From the NCBI GenBank assembly GCA_011033025.1, contig WFMF01000223.1, positions 62,001-126,000 on the forward strand: DNA of 64,000 nt. The letters are read 5' to 3'. Shown here piece by piece: positions 24,085-36,400 of the stretch (position 1 is its first letter; the number at the start of each line of letters is the position of its first letter). This DNA comes from Beroe forskalii. Lineage: Eukaryota > Ctenophora > Nuda > Beroida > Beroidae. The notes beneath the pieces are model-generated. The model did no database searches and was not told where the DNA came from. It worked only from the letters and a program-made list of their open reading frames with translations. A program made the translations under genes and the position numbers.

Positions 24085-25537
24085 TATGGTGGCCGAGGTG
24101 GCTAATGGCATTTTTTAAGCAATTTTTATTGTAATCAAAGTAAAATCAACTTAAAATAAAAATAAACCCAAAATGAAATGAAAATAGAATGAAAATGAAA
24201 TAAAAATGAAATGAAAATTTTAAAAAATCAAAATGAAAATCAAAATAAAATACAATCAAAGTAAAACCAAAATTAAATCAAAATAAAATCAAAATAAAAC
24301 CAAAGTAAAACCAAAGTAAAATAAAACCATTTTAAAATGAAAATAAAATGAAAATAAAATGAAAACGAAATGAAAATGAAAGTAAAATCAAAATAAAACA
24401 AAATAAAAGTAAAACCAAAATTAAATCAAAATCAAATCAAAATAAAACTAAAGTAAAATAAGAAATAAAACCATTTAAAAATTTTGAGTTAAAAAAAAAA
24501 AAAAAAAAAAAAAACCCAAAGTAAATTTAAGAAAAAAAAAAAAAAAAAAAAAAAAGAAAAAAATTTCGAAAAAATTTTGAAAAAATTTTGAAAAAAAATC
24601 GCTCATGGCCGAGGTGGCTAATCTAGAATCTACAGCGCGCGCTGTATGAAAATTCGTGCGCAACAAAAGTTATGTTAAAGGAGTCCGCGCTCACTGACCC
24701 ATATCTCAAGATCCACAAATAGTAGAGACATGATCGAGGTCATGTTTTGTTCATCTAAGACAGGAGTAGGTAATTGGCTGTAAAGAAGTTCTGATGCCGT
24801 CATTATGATGTCATTATGACGTCATCAACTTAGCGAAATTTTCTTGCTTGTTTAGCGAAAATAGGTCATCTTTGTGCGCATTTTTGACCAGAAGGAATGG
24901 AGATAGCTCAGAAATGTTGAAAAATCGTTAGTTGGAAATTTAAAGAGCTTTCAGAAAATCATACGGATCATTGGGCTATCTCGATTTTTCATCGAGATAT
25001 ACGCGATTTTCTAAGGCACGGTGAAAAATCGATTTTGAAGTTTTAGAAGAAAACTTAAACGAGTGACATGTCAAAACTTACGACTTATCGTGAGCTGAGA
25101 CCGACCAAAGTATGTTGGGCTAAGGCGAAATTGTATAGTAGGCTATGTGGGAAATCGATTTGAGCCAATTTTGTTGCTGTGATGACGTCATCAAAATCGC
25201 GTAAAAACACTAAAACAACGTATTTTGCGATAGAGTGTTATTCTGGGTATTTTGCGCTACTTTGAACATCTCTTACTCAGAGAGTTTTCATTGTATTATG
25301 TTTTACTTCAATACATTGCTTGTAGACCTCGAGATTTAGCTATAAAACGAGTTCCGTGGTGAACGGCCGAAAAATGTTGCCTCCAAAGATTGACCGCTAA
25401 ATTATTGAGATTACATCTATGACGAAAATTTGTACTGTAGCCAGCTATTCTGTGATACGATGGTGGACTAATGTCTAATAATGGTTTTCATATTTCTCGC
25501 AGTGATTTGGGAGGGAAATATAAGATGAAATTATGAA
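24085..25537 (+). repeat. Long inverted-repeat copy F of the compound palindrome
   Basis: Starts with the GGCCGAGGTGGCTAATGG end, then an A-rich simple-sequence block, then a second GGCCGAGGTGGCTAATCTAG (24607) and about 930 bp of unique repeat sequence ending GATGAAATTATGAA. It contains CREB/ATF octamers TGACGTCA at 24817-24824 and 25183-25190. Confidence 0.9.
24125..24600. repeat. A-rich simple sequence with long poly(A) runs
   Basis: Degenerate AAAATGAAAATAAAATCAAA-type repeats followed by two long A runs (about 24491-24514 and 24533-24555). Equivalent blocks occur in the three other inverted-repeat copies. Confidence 0.9.
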
Positions 25538-26510
25538 TCAAACTAAAATTTTATTCTTCTCGACACAATCAATTCATATGCAATACTGTACATCACTATA
25601 TAAATCTTAGTCAATCAAACTAAAATTTTTTTTTTTCAATCAAACTAAAATTTTATTATTTTCGACAAAATCAATTTATATTTTATATCCCACCCACCAT
25701 TCATAGATTACACCTAGTTTACAAGTTCATAATTGTGTCAGACTCATGAATGGAGTATAGATCAGGATTTTTGACATTTGTACACAAAGTTTAATTTCCA
25801 TGTCACAGCCCGATCGATATCAGTTGCATGGAGACATGTGTCGAAGGTCACCCACTGTTTGGTACTTGGAGGGCAACCGTTGTCACATCTCCACCCAACC
25901 AACAGCAAAATGGCCGTGATTGTTTTGATAAAGAAGATTATAATTGTAATGGAAAAATCTTTAATCAAGTTTTTTAATAGAAATTTTAATATATTTGCAG
26001 TCAAAAATCAGCTTAATTAAGTTAGAACCTGAGTCTGCCACTGAGATTAGAATCATGATAATAATCGCTGTGGGGGTAATGCTTTCATGATTTTCTTTAT
26101 ACTCATAGGAATATAACATCTAGAATACATCAGAAAGTAGATATGACATTGAATTCACTACATCTAAAATACAAAATAATATAATATAATTAAAAAATCG
26201 TATTGATTACCTATTCTAGGACATTTATGCTGGATTACCTACTACTCTACCATATATTACCTATGTCAGCATATCCTTTTACAGCACCAGTCTCGAAACT
26301 GCCATCATTTAGCTACATTCGTCATCATAACCCATGATATAATACTACAGAGACCTCCCAGGCATGTTACGTTAACATGGAATCTCATTAAATTGGATTT
26401 TTCCAATTTCTAACTTTTATTTTAAAGTTTTGATAGGCTTAATATCCCAGAGCTCGACAGGTTTTACGTTCAATCATCTTAGACTTACAAAATACCATTT
26501 TCTTAATTTC

Positions 26511-27116
26511 TTAGGCCCACCTTATTTCGTCCCCAGAAGATTGCCTATTAAGGAGATATGATTTCAGTTTAGATTTTATGAAAAGGAGAGAAGCTGAAAT
26601 GTCAGAGTTCGCTGCAGAACCTGGTATAATAGTACAGTTCTTTTCTGCCAAATTATCTTTATTTAGGATATGGCCAATGAGTCTATTCCATAACTCGGAT
26701 GTTCTATACACAAAGTTCTGTTTAGTTTTTTCTAGGAAAACTTTAGGCAGAATAAGTGTGTTTTTAGCTTCCCTCCTGCTCATTGTAAACAGGTCAAATA
26801 GAGATATAGGTACTCTAAATTTTAATATATTGAACAATTCTGTAAACGAATGGTACACATGTAAATTTTCAAGATTTAGAATAGAACACTTGTTAAAAAT
26901 CGGTTTCGTGTGTTCAAGAGCGAAGTCCTTTGCAACATTTAAATGATCATCAAAGTTACGTACTCTCGCACATGTTTGGTAAAATTCAGGGTGATCATAA
27001 GTAAATTCATTTCCATAGAGTAATCTAACACAACGTTTTTGAATAGAGAAGATTTTAGCGAGCTTATACTTTGGAACACCACCCCATGATGAGATACACC
27101 TCAAGCTGCCTGCCCC
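26511..27116 (-). pseudogene. 5'-truncated non-LTR retrotransposon (LINE), C-terminal end of ORF2
   Basis: A 197-codon minus-strand frame matches the tail of LINE polymerases. It has a start resembling 'SWGG..K..L.KIF.IQKR..R', a central HTKPIF-K--ILNLENL block, and an end FVYRTSELWNRL like the common 'YR.P.LWN.L' motif. The polymerase core is missing, so this is a dead 5'-truncated copy. It occurs only in the left half of the palindrome, so it arrived after that half was copied or was lost from the other half. The exact clade (CR1/L2/RTE-like) cannot be told by eye. Confidence 0.75.
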
Positions 27117-28289
27117 GGGGATATATATGCACCTCCCATATTTGGACGGTTTTCGTGTACCCCCTGCTTAAAAGCTACTAGGTGTACAGTCCATTTTGTC
27201 ACACGATTTTCTGCTCGATTTGAACACAAGCTCGCAGTCTGAAACAACGTTATTTCTGCCTGAAATTATAAAAATTGACATACTTCTTTATTTCTACAAC
27301 TCATTGATGTGAACTCACAAAGGAAAAACAGCAACTGGCTTCACACATACATTTATCATATTTGAACGTGTTTCAATGTAATCAAGTCGAAATTCACGTG
27401 TAAATACCAGTTTCTTTAAATACCATGTTCTACAAAATGTCCAATGAAATTCGTCCTTCATAATTTCATCTTATATTTTCCTCCCAAAATCACTGCGAGA
27501 AATATGAAAACCATTATTAGCCATTAGTCCACCATCGTATCCGCAGAACAGCTGGCTACAGTGCAAATTTTCGTCATAGATGTAATCTCAATAATTTAGC
27601 AGTCACCTTTCAGGATGGCAACATTGTCGTTCACGGAATCTTCAAGTTTTATAAATTCGGTGTCTACAATGGCTGAAGTAAAATATAATGTTATGAAAAC
27701 TTCTCTGAGTAAGAGTATACCAAAGAAAGATGTGCTCAAAGTAGCGCAAATCTATCGCAAATAATGCCAAGTTTTAGTGTTTTACGCATTTCTGATGACT
27801 ACAGCACTGTGCTCGGCTCACCGATTACATAAAGCTCACATAGCTGGGCCTGGCTACTTTGGCCGGTCTCAGCTCAGCTGCTCATGTCACCAAGCTTAAG
27901 CTTAAAATTCAAAACATTTTCAATGCCTAGAAATAGTGTATATTCAAAATGAGATAGCCTAACATCTGGGTATGATTTTCTGAAAGTTTCAAATTCTCCA
28001 ACTGGCCCGATTTTTCAACATTTCTGAGCTGGCCTCCAGCCCTTTCTGTCAAACATACCTATTTTCGCAACAAGGCAGCAGTGTTCAAAAGTGATGACGT
28101 CATACTTTATTATCATACGACAAAACACAGAAATTTCTCTTATAGCCAATTACCTACCTCCTAGATGAACAAATATTCAATTCTAGCCATTTGTGATTCA
28201 AGGGGTCAAAGTGAGCGACTCCTTTTAACATAACTTTCTTTGCTGCGCACGAATTTTCATATGCTGTAGTATTTCTGCATCAGTCACCA

Positions 28290-28617
28290 TCACTTCTGTT
28301 TATTCTCTCACTTTCCTGTTCCTCTCATCTCCTCAAATCATTCCCCGGCCTCTCTCCAAAGCAACCTCAAACCTGGCCCACCTCATCTCACCCCTCAGCC
28401 CTCACCTCGACCTCACCTCGACTCAACCCTGGCCTCACCCCTCACTCAGTCTCTTCCTGACCACCACTGACTGCCTCTCATCTACTATCTACCCTCCTCA
28501 CCAAAACGGTCTCCTCACCTCACCTCAAGCTCCTCACCCCTGGCCCTCATCCCGGCCCTGACCTCACTCTGAGCCTCACCATCTCCTCACTCCCGCCTCC
28601 ACTTACCTCACTCCCAA
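28290..28617. repeat. Pyrimidine-rich CTCAC-type tract
   Basis: About 330 bp of strongly strand-asymmetric C/T sequence dominated by CCTCAC, CTCACC and CCCTC words. In the three other inverted-repeat copies this position holds GCGCGC, GGCCGAGG and poly(A). It is therefore a local replacement or expansion. Confidence 0.75.
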
Positions 28618-28619
28618 AT

Positions 28620-28800
28620 GGTTTTATTTCTATTTTACTTTGGTTTTTTATTTTGTTTTATTTGATTTAATTTATGGCTTTTACTTTGATGTATTTTATT
28701 TTGATTTTTGATTTTGATTTTTAAAATTTTCATTTCATTTTGTTCATTTCATTTCTATTTTCATTTCATTTTTGGTTTATTTTTATTTTATTTTATTTTA
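28620..28800. repeat. T-rich simple sequence of copy R
   Basis: TTTTATTTTGATTTT-type repeats, the inverse of the A-rich block in copy F. Confidence 0.85.
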
Positions 28801-28864
28801 GGTTGATTTTGCTTTGAACAACAATAATTGCTTAAAATGCCATTAGCCACCTCGGCCAAAATGG

Positions 28865-30203
28865 TATGGTGGCCAAAGTAAAATAGAAATAAAACCATTT
28901 TCAAAATGAAAATAAAATGAAAACGAAATGAAAAATGAAAGTAAAATCAAAATAAAAGTAAAATCAAAAATCAAAACCAGAATAAAACCAAAGTAAAACC
29001 AAAGTAAATGAAACCATTTTAAAAATGAAATAAAAAATAAAATGAAAAACGAAATGAAAATGAAAGTAAAATCAAATAAAACAAAAATAAAGTAAAACCA
29101 AAAATTAAATCAAAATAAAATCAAAATAAAACTAAAGTAAAATAAAAAATGCGTAAAACCATTTAAAATTTTTAGAAAAAAAAAAAAAAAAGCCAGCAAA
29201 TTTAAGAAAAAAAAAAAAATGAAAATGAAAAATTTCGAAAAATTTTGAAAAAATCGCTCATGGCCGAGGTGGCTAATCTAGAATCTACAGCGCGCTGTAT
29301 GAAAATTCGTGCGCAACAAAAAGTTATGTTAAAGGAGTCCGCGCTCACTGACCCATCTCAAGATCCACAAATAGTAGAGACATGATTGAGGTCATGTTTT
29401 GTCCATCTGGACAGGAGTAGGTACTGGCTATAAGAGAAGTTCTGATGACGTCATTATGATGTCATTATGACGTCATCAATCTCTAGCGAAATTTTCTTTA
29501 AGCCATTTAGCGAAAATAGGTCATCTTTTAGCGCATTTTGACCAAGAAGGAAATGGAGATAGTCTAGAAATGTTGAAAAAATCGTTAGTTGGAAATTTAA
29601 AGAGCTTTCAGAAAATCATACGGATCATTGGGCTATCTCTCGATTTTATCGAGATATACGCAATTTTCTAAGGCACGGTGAAAATCGATTTTGAAGTTTT
29701 AGAAGAAAACTTAAACGAGTGACATGTCAAAACTTACGACTTATCATGAGCTGAGACCGGCCAAAGTATGTTGGGCTAAGGCGAAATTGTATAGTAGGCT
29801 ATGTGAGAAATCGATTTGAGCCAATTTTGTGCTGTGATGACGTCATCAAAATCGCGTAAAAAACACTAAAACAGCGTATTTTGCGATAGATTGTTATTTT
29901 GCGCTACTTTGAACATCTCTTGAACATCTCTTACTCAGAGAGTTTTCATTGTATTATGTTTTACTTCAATACATTGCTTGTAGACCTCGAGATTTAGCTA
30001 TAAAACGAGTTCCGTGGTGAACGGCCGAAAAATGTTGCCATGGGAAGCCTCCAAAGATTGACCGCTAAATTATTGAGATTACATCTATGACGAAAATTTG
30101 CACTGTAGCCAGCTATTCTGTGATACGATGGTGAACTAATGTCTAATAATGGTTTTCATTTCTCGCAGTGATTTGGGAGGGAAATATAAGATGAAATTAT
30201 GAA
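28865..30203 (+). repeat. Long inverted-repeat copy F'
   Basis: Starts TATGGTGGCC only 6 bp after copy R ends but lacks the first GAGGTGGCTAATGG segment. The second GGCCGAGGTGGCTAATCTAG is present at about 29264. CREB/ATF octamers lie at 29446-29453, 29468-29475 and 29838-29845. Confidence 0.9.
28870..29230. repeat. A-rich simple sequence of copy F'
   Basis: Degenerate AAAATGAAATCAAAATAAAA repeats with short poly(A) runs near 29176 and 29205. Confidence 0.88.
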
Positions 30204-31853
30204 GGACGTGAATTCTCGTGGACATTTTGTAGAAATTACGGTATTTAAAGAAACTGGTATTTACACGTAATTTCGACTTGATTACATTGAAACACGTTCA
30301 AATGCGATAAATGTATGTGAAATTGAAGCCAGTTGCCAAGTTTTTCAGCACGTGAGTTCACGTCAATGAGTTGTAGAAATAAAGAATTATGTCAATTTTT
30401 ATAATTTCGCAAGAATAACGTTGTTTCCGGACTGCACGAGGCTTAGTAATGTTCGTCCGAACAGAAAAATCGATGTGACAAAATGGACTGGCCACACCTA
30501 ATTAAGCTTTTAAGCGGGGTTACGAAAACCGTCCAAAATGTCGGTTATGGAGGTCCTATATACATATATCCCGAACGAAACTTGAAAACGAGATAGAAAA
30601 CGATGAAAGGAAATGGGCTGAAATAAGCGAATTTACATTTGGTGAAACTCCTGTTTGCACATAGTTATAATAGGCGGTTGAGAACGACGTTATTACTATG
30701 GTTGAATATGGTAAGTCAATGAAATAAGCGTCTAAATTTGCCCATGGGACCGTTTACAAAATTGACGTATTTCTTAATTTCTACAACTCATTGACGTGAA
30801 CTCACGTGCTGAAAACAGCAACTGGCTCTCTGTAGTATTATATCATGGGTTATGATGACGAATGTAGCTAAATGATGGCAGTTTCGAGACTGGTGCTGTA
30901 AAAGGATATGCTGACATAGGTAACATATGGTAGAGTAATAGGTAATCCAGCATAAATGAGTAAAATGTCCTAGAATAGGTAATCACGATTTTTTTTAAAT
31001 TATATTATATTATTTTGTATTTTAGATGTAGTGAATTCAATGTCATATCTACTTTCTGATGTATTCTAGATGTTATATTCCTATGAGTATAAAGAAAATC
31101 ATGAAAAGCATTACCCCCACAGCGATTATTATCATGATTCTAACCCCAGTGGCAGACTCCAGGTTCTAACTTAATTAAGCTGATTTCTGACTGCAAATAT
31201 ATCAAAATTTCTATTAAGACTCGATTAAAGATTTTCCATTACAATTATAATCTTCTTTATCAAAACAATCACGGCCATTTTGCTGTTGGTTGGGTGGAGA
31301 TGTGACAACGGTTGCCTCCAAGTACCAAACAGTGGGTGACCTTCGACACATGTCTCCAGCGCAACCGATATCGATCGGGCTGTGACATGGAAATTAAACT
31401 TTGTGTACAAATGTCAAAAACCTGATCTATATACTCCATTCATGAGTCTGACAATAATTATGAACCCTGTAAACTAGGTGTAATCTATGAATGGCGAGTG
31501 GGATATAGAATATAAATTGATTTTGTCGAAAATAATAAAATTTTAGTTTGATTGAATTTTAGTTTGATTGGCTTCAATTTCACATAAATTTATCGTATTT
31601 GAAGTTGTTTCAATGTAATCAAGTCGAAAATCACGTATAAATACCAGTTTCTTTAAATCCCGTAATTTCTACAAAACGTCCACGAGAATTCACGTGCTTC
31701 AAATAACGATTTGACACTTTTTTGACAGGATTAAAACAGACCCATACTTCTCTCATGAGTCGGATACTTAATATATGACTAAGATTTATGTAGTGATGTA
31801 CAGTATTGCATAAGGAATTGATTGAGTCGAGAAGAATAAAATTTTAGTTTTGA

Positions 31854-33428
31854 TTCATAATTTCATCTTATATTTCCTCCCAAATCACTGCAAGAAATAT
31901 GAAAACCATTATAAGACATTAGTTCACCATCGTATCACAGAATAGCTGGCTACAGTGCAAATTTTCGTCATAGATGTAATCTCAATAATTTAGCGGTCAA
32001 TCTTTGGAGGCTTCCCAATTCCCATGGCAACATTTTTCGGCCGTTCACCACGGAACTCGTTTTATAGCTAAATCTCGAGGTCTACAAGCTATGTATTGAA
32101 GTAAAACATAATACAATGAAAACTCTCTGAGTAAGAGATGTTCAAAGAGATGTTCAAAGTAGCGCAAAATAACAATCTATCGCAAAATACGCTGTTTTAG
32201 TGTTTTACGCGATTTTGATGACGTCATCACAGCACCAAAATTGGCTCAAATCGATTTCCCACATAGCCTACTATACAATTTCGCCTTAGCCCAACATACT
32301 TTGGCCGGTCTCAGCTCATGATAAGTCGTAAGTTTTGACATGTCACTCGTTTAAGTTTTCTTCTAAAACTTCAAAATCGATTTTTCACCGTGCCTTAGAA
32401 AATCGCGTATATCTCGATGAAAAATCGAGATAGCCCAATGATCCGTATGATTTTCTGAAAGCTCTTTAAATTTCCAACTAACGATTTTTCAACATTTCTG
32501 AGCTATCTCCATTCCTTCTTGGTCAAAATGCGCACAAAGATGACCTATTTTCGCTAAACAAGCAAGAAAATTTCGCTAAGTTGATGACGTCATAATGACA
32601 TCATAATGACGTCATCAGAACTTCTCTTATAGCCAATTACCTACTCCTGTCTTAGATGAACAAAACATGACCTCAATCATGTCTCTACTATTTGTGGATC
32701 TTGAGATATGGGTCAGTGAGCGCGGACTCCTTTTAACATAACTTTGTTGCGCACGAATTTTCATACAGCGCGCGCTGTAGATTCTAGATTAGCCACCTCG
32801 GCCATGAGCGATTTTTTTCAAAAATTTTTCGAAATTTTTTTCATTTTTCATTTTTTTTTTTTTTTTTTTCTTAAATTTACTTTGGCTTTTTTTTTTTTTT
32901 TTTTTTTTTCAAAAAATTTTAAATGGTTTTATTTTTTATTTTACTTTAGTTTTATTATGATTTTATTTTGATTTAATTTTGGTTTTACTTTTATTTTGAT
33001 TTATTTTGATTTTACTTTCATTTTCATTTCGTTTTCATTTTATTTTATTTTCATTTTAAAATGGTTTCATTTTACTTTGGTTTTACTTTGGTTTTATTCT
33101 GGTTTTATTTTGATTTTACTTTTATTTTGATTTTACCATTTTCATTTCGTTTTCATTTTATTTTCATTTTAAAATGGTTTTATTTCTATTTTACTTTTGG
33201 TTTTATTTTGATTTTATTTTGATTTAATTTTGGTTTTACTTTTGATTGTATTTTTATTTTGATTTTCATTTTGATTTTTTAAAATTTTTCATTTCATTTT
33301 TGTTTCATTTTCATTCTATTTCATTTCATTTTGGTTTTATTTTTATTTTATTTTTATTTTAGGTTGATTTTACTTTGATTACAATAAAGATTGCTTAAAA
33401 AATGCCATTAGCCACCTCGGCCACCATA
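31854..33428 (-). repeat. Long inverted-repeat copy R' (right end)
   Basis: Close reverse complement of copy F, including both GGCCGAGGTGGCTAAT motifs (inverse at about 32793 and 33407) and the TGACGTCA octamers. It forms the outer right arm of the 9.3 kb palindrome. Confidence 0.9.
32815..33365. repeat. T-rich simple sequence of copy R'
   Basis: Poly(T) runs (about 32850-32870 and 32888-32909) followed by TTTTATTTTGATTTTA-type repeats. Confidence 0.9.
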
Positions 33429-36400
33429 CCCAATAAGGGATGATGGAAAATTTGTTTTTAAAGCGTTACTAGAAATTAAATTTATGACCGTGCGACTTGA
33501 TTTATATAATTGAATTAGTTTTATGATTACTTTGATTTTGAGATGGTGGATTTTAACTTCAGAAAGAAAGATGAACGAAATATTTGATGTGCTGGTTGTA
33601 GCGCGCAGATGTTTCTACTTTTATGTTCTCTAGCGCAAATTTGACATGTGCTTTTATTATAATTTCGCGCGCGCACATGCGCGCGGCCCGCTAGCTGCAC
33701 TGGCCGGCAATGCATGAATCGAACGAACGAATTATGAATTGAAATGGTTTTTTGGGAAAATTTATTCATTTTGTCATGAAATGGGCTGGATGAAAGCCTT
33801 AGAACCACCCTCTTCCTTTACCGACAACAACAAACTTTGCACTATCGCGTGTCAACTCAATTTACATTCTTATTTCTTATTTGGTTTCTCATGGATTTCA
33901 TGAAAATGAAGCTGAAGCCTCAAGTAACATCTGGCACTTGGCATTTAAACTGTGTCCACCATCCAAGAACCTGACCATTCGGTAACATGGTCTGTCTTGA
34001 GTTTTGAACCCTAAACCTTACACACAGGTTCAAAATTTTAGTACATTCAACTTTCAAGCGCCTAAAATACGGAAGCTTAACTGAGTTACGGCTACCCCAA
34101 ATGGTTTGCCATTCAGTTTGGAACTCGTGATGACTCAATCATATATTGTCCCAAGATGCTAGGTTTATTCGATTAGAATTGTGGGAGCAATTGTTATATT
34201 TTAGTATTTTGTATCTTGACGTCATATTACAGTCTAGCCACTAATGGGAACATATTATGCGTTCATTTAGTTCTTTGGGCTCAGTTCTGCTTTTGGGCCT
34301 TACAAAATCCAAATCAAAAGTACGATTTTATAATTCGATCCTTTTGTCTGTACAGGGTACACGTTGAATAATTTTGTAAAGCAGTGGTGATCTATAAAAT
34401 CACTCCGACTCCTCACTTGATTAACGTGAATTTTCATTCCGTTCCTCTTGCCGATTATAATTTATAAATTTCTATGATCTCGGAAGTGTGTCTATCTCTA
34501 AGTACATCTACTCACTTCACAGTTAGATGTATCAATCACGTGTGTTTCTTATAGAGCACCAATCAGACTGCTTCATTCCAACAACGTGATCGTTTGCCTC
34601 CAATCAAAGGCCTGGGATTGTATCTTCACACGTGTAACATACGTAGACAACAAGCGGGCTTGTGGCTCAGAGGTTGTTGTTGGTGAGTGCGTGAGGGATT
34701 GAATTTCAGTGATAACACACTCACGACCTCTGCATGATATTATACTCATTGATATGAGCTGTAATATGGAGGATATTTAGTTCATCGGTTGCCAAACTCG
34801 TTATGCTTGTTTGTTGCCCTGTTGTTATTTTAGTTCGTAACAGTTGTTAATATATGCCATAAATCATACCTTTTTATGTGTCATACCACACAATCCACAG
34901 TTTTGTTTGTTTATGGACAACTTCCAAAGTCATCTTTTCGCCATACTAATCCTTGATAATACTTCCAATTACATCAGTTCGGCATTCTAAGCCTTGCTTA
35001 ATGCCTAGTAACAGCGGTTTGTAGCTAATTATAAGGTACATCGTCCACGTGCAGTGAATTATCCCACAACACAAACCATAGACCCAGGTACCTTGTACCT
35101 CGAACATTATATCATGACTTCATCGTTATTTGTTACAGTTGTCGCTATTATCAGTTGCTATATATGACTTCTAGTAGTATTACAACATGTGAAGTATAGG
35201 TGAGCAGTGTGGTAACAGAGTAGAAGAACTGCAATATGATCCGTCCGATGTGGTTGCCTGATGCAGTTGCTTATCATCATATAGTTGCCTCCTGTTCATC
35301 ACTATCAGTAGTTGTGTAAACCGTGAATTACAACATCTAACACCCCTTAGTCCCTAAAAAGTATGCCAAAAACTCCCTTAGGGAATAACACTCCAAAAAA
35401 CTATAGTACTGCACTGTGCATACAACTGCAATCTGCATAAAAAACTTTATACTGAACAAGAGTATAAAATTAAATCCGTGTAAAGTAGCGTCATTGTCAT
35501 AACCTAAAATGGTGTACCGATGACGTCAAACGTGTATGCTTTATCACACTGGTCTTGCAGCTGATACTTTCTCCTTTCCTCCTCCACAGCGCGTTGCTTT
35601 TGTCATGTATCACCCTGTGGTTAGTACGGAGTATAATCCGTCATTACGTCATAATATGACACAGTATAATATGTGACATAGTAATACAATATGTGACTTA
35701 TCGCACATTTCTCATTCTTCACCGTACAATATAGTTCGTGATTACAGTGAGATAGTGTGTGTCTATGACAACTACGTAATAAGGTGACTCACATAGTGCG
35801 ATATAACATGTTGTTATCACTTTTGTCAACACCACTCCCTCTAGATTTCTTATCTTCGTCTCTTCTTCTTCTTCTTCTCCCCCACTTACATTTGTCAGCC
35901 ATGTGTCAAGACTTTATGTATTCCACTGAATGAGATTTGATGTTGCTCCGTCAGATCCGTATTATTTTGCTCATGATGCGTGTAATTGTTTTGTTTTCGT
36001 CCATTCGCTTGCCAGATTATCTCGTAGATGTGTTAGGGATAATTTCCTATTGCAATTCACCGAATTATTTTGCTTTGTTTGAGAACGAAGCTATAAAGCT
36101 ATCTCAAAACCGTCAGTAAATTAAAAGAAACCTCCTGTCATTGACTGATCTTTACTCCGCGCACATGTGTGCCGCTATGTTGACAAAGAGCTCCTTCGGA
36201 TGATGTAATCATCCTTTGTATACAGTAGGAACCCACCTGCCTTTACCAAACATCTGCAATAAATTATTAAATATAATTAAGCGGACAATGTGCCACTTAT
36301 ATACTAGCGTAATTCGTAATATAGTTGCCACTTCCTTCCAGTCGTTACCCTATACCGGATGCGAGAAATCAAGTCGTTCCGTCATCGTGTGCCTTGATTG

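Larger units (their letters stand above)
27457..28858 (-). repeat. Long inverted-repeat copy R
   Basis: Reverse complement of copy F, more diverged, with many substitutions and a TGACGTCA at 28095-28102. Its distal part around the second GGCCGAGG motif has been replaced by a pyrimidine-rich tract (28290-28617). Confidence 0.88.
24085..33428. mobile_element. 9.3 kb compound palindrome: two fold-back elements head to head
   Basis: The left half (24085-28858) is largely the reverse complement of the right half (28865-33428), and each half also begins and ends with its own ~1.4 kb inverted repeat. The outer ends read TGGTGGCCGAGGTGGCTAAT and its inverse, with TA just outside each. The order is F, block X (25538-26354), LINE piece, block Y (27117-27456), R, then F', Y', a 250-bp spacer, X', R'. 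Only the left half has the LINE piece, and small indels distinguish all copies. I see no element-encoded transposase. It could be called a foldback-type transposon pair, but the superfamily is uncertain. Confidence 0.85.

Noticed and set aside
24088..24110. tRNA-derived A-box (TGGCCGAGGTGG) at the palindrome ends, suggesting a SINE
   Set aside because: It resembles the internal promoter of Leu/Ser tRNAs with one mismatch, but no B-box (GGTTCGANTCC) follows and the motif lies at inverted termini of a DNA element.
33527..33808. 93-codon minus-strand ORF beside the compound palindrome
   Set aside because: It owes its openness to a GCGCGC-rich patch and shows no known motif.
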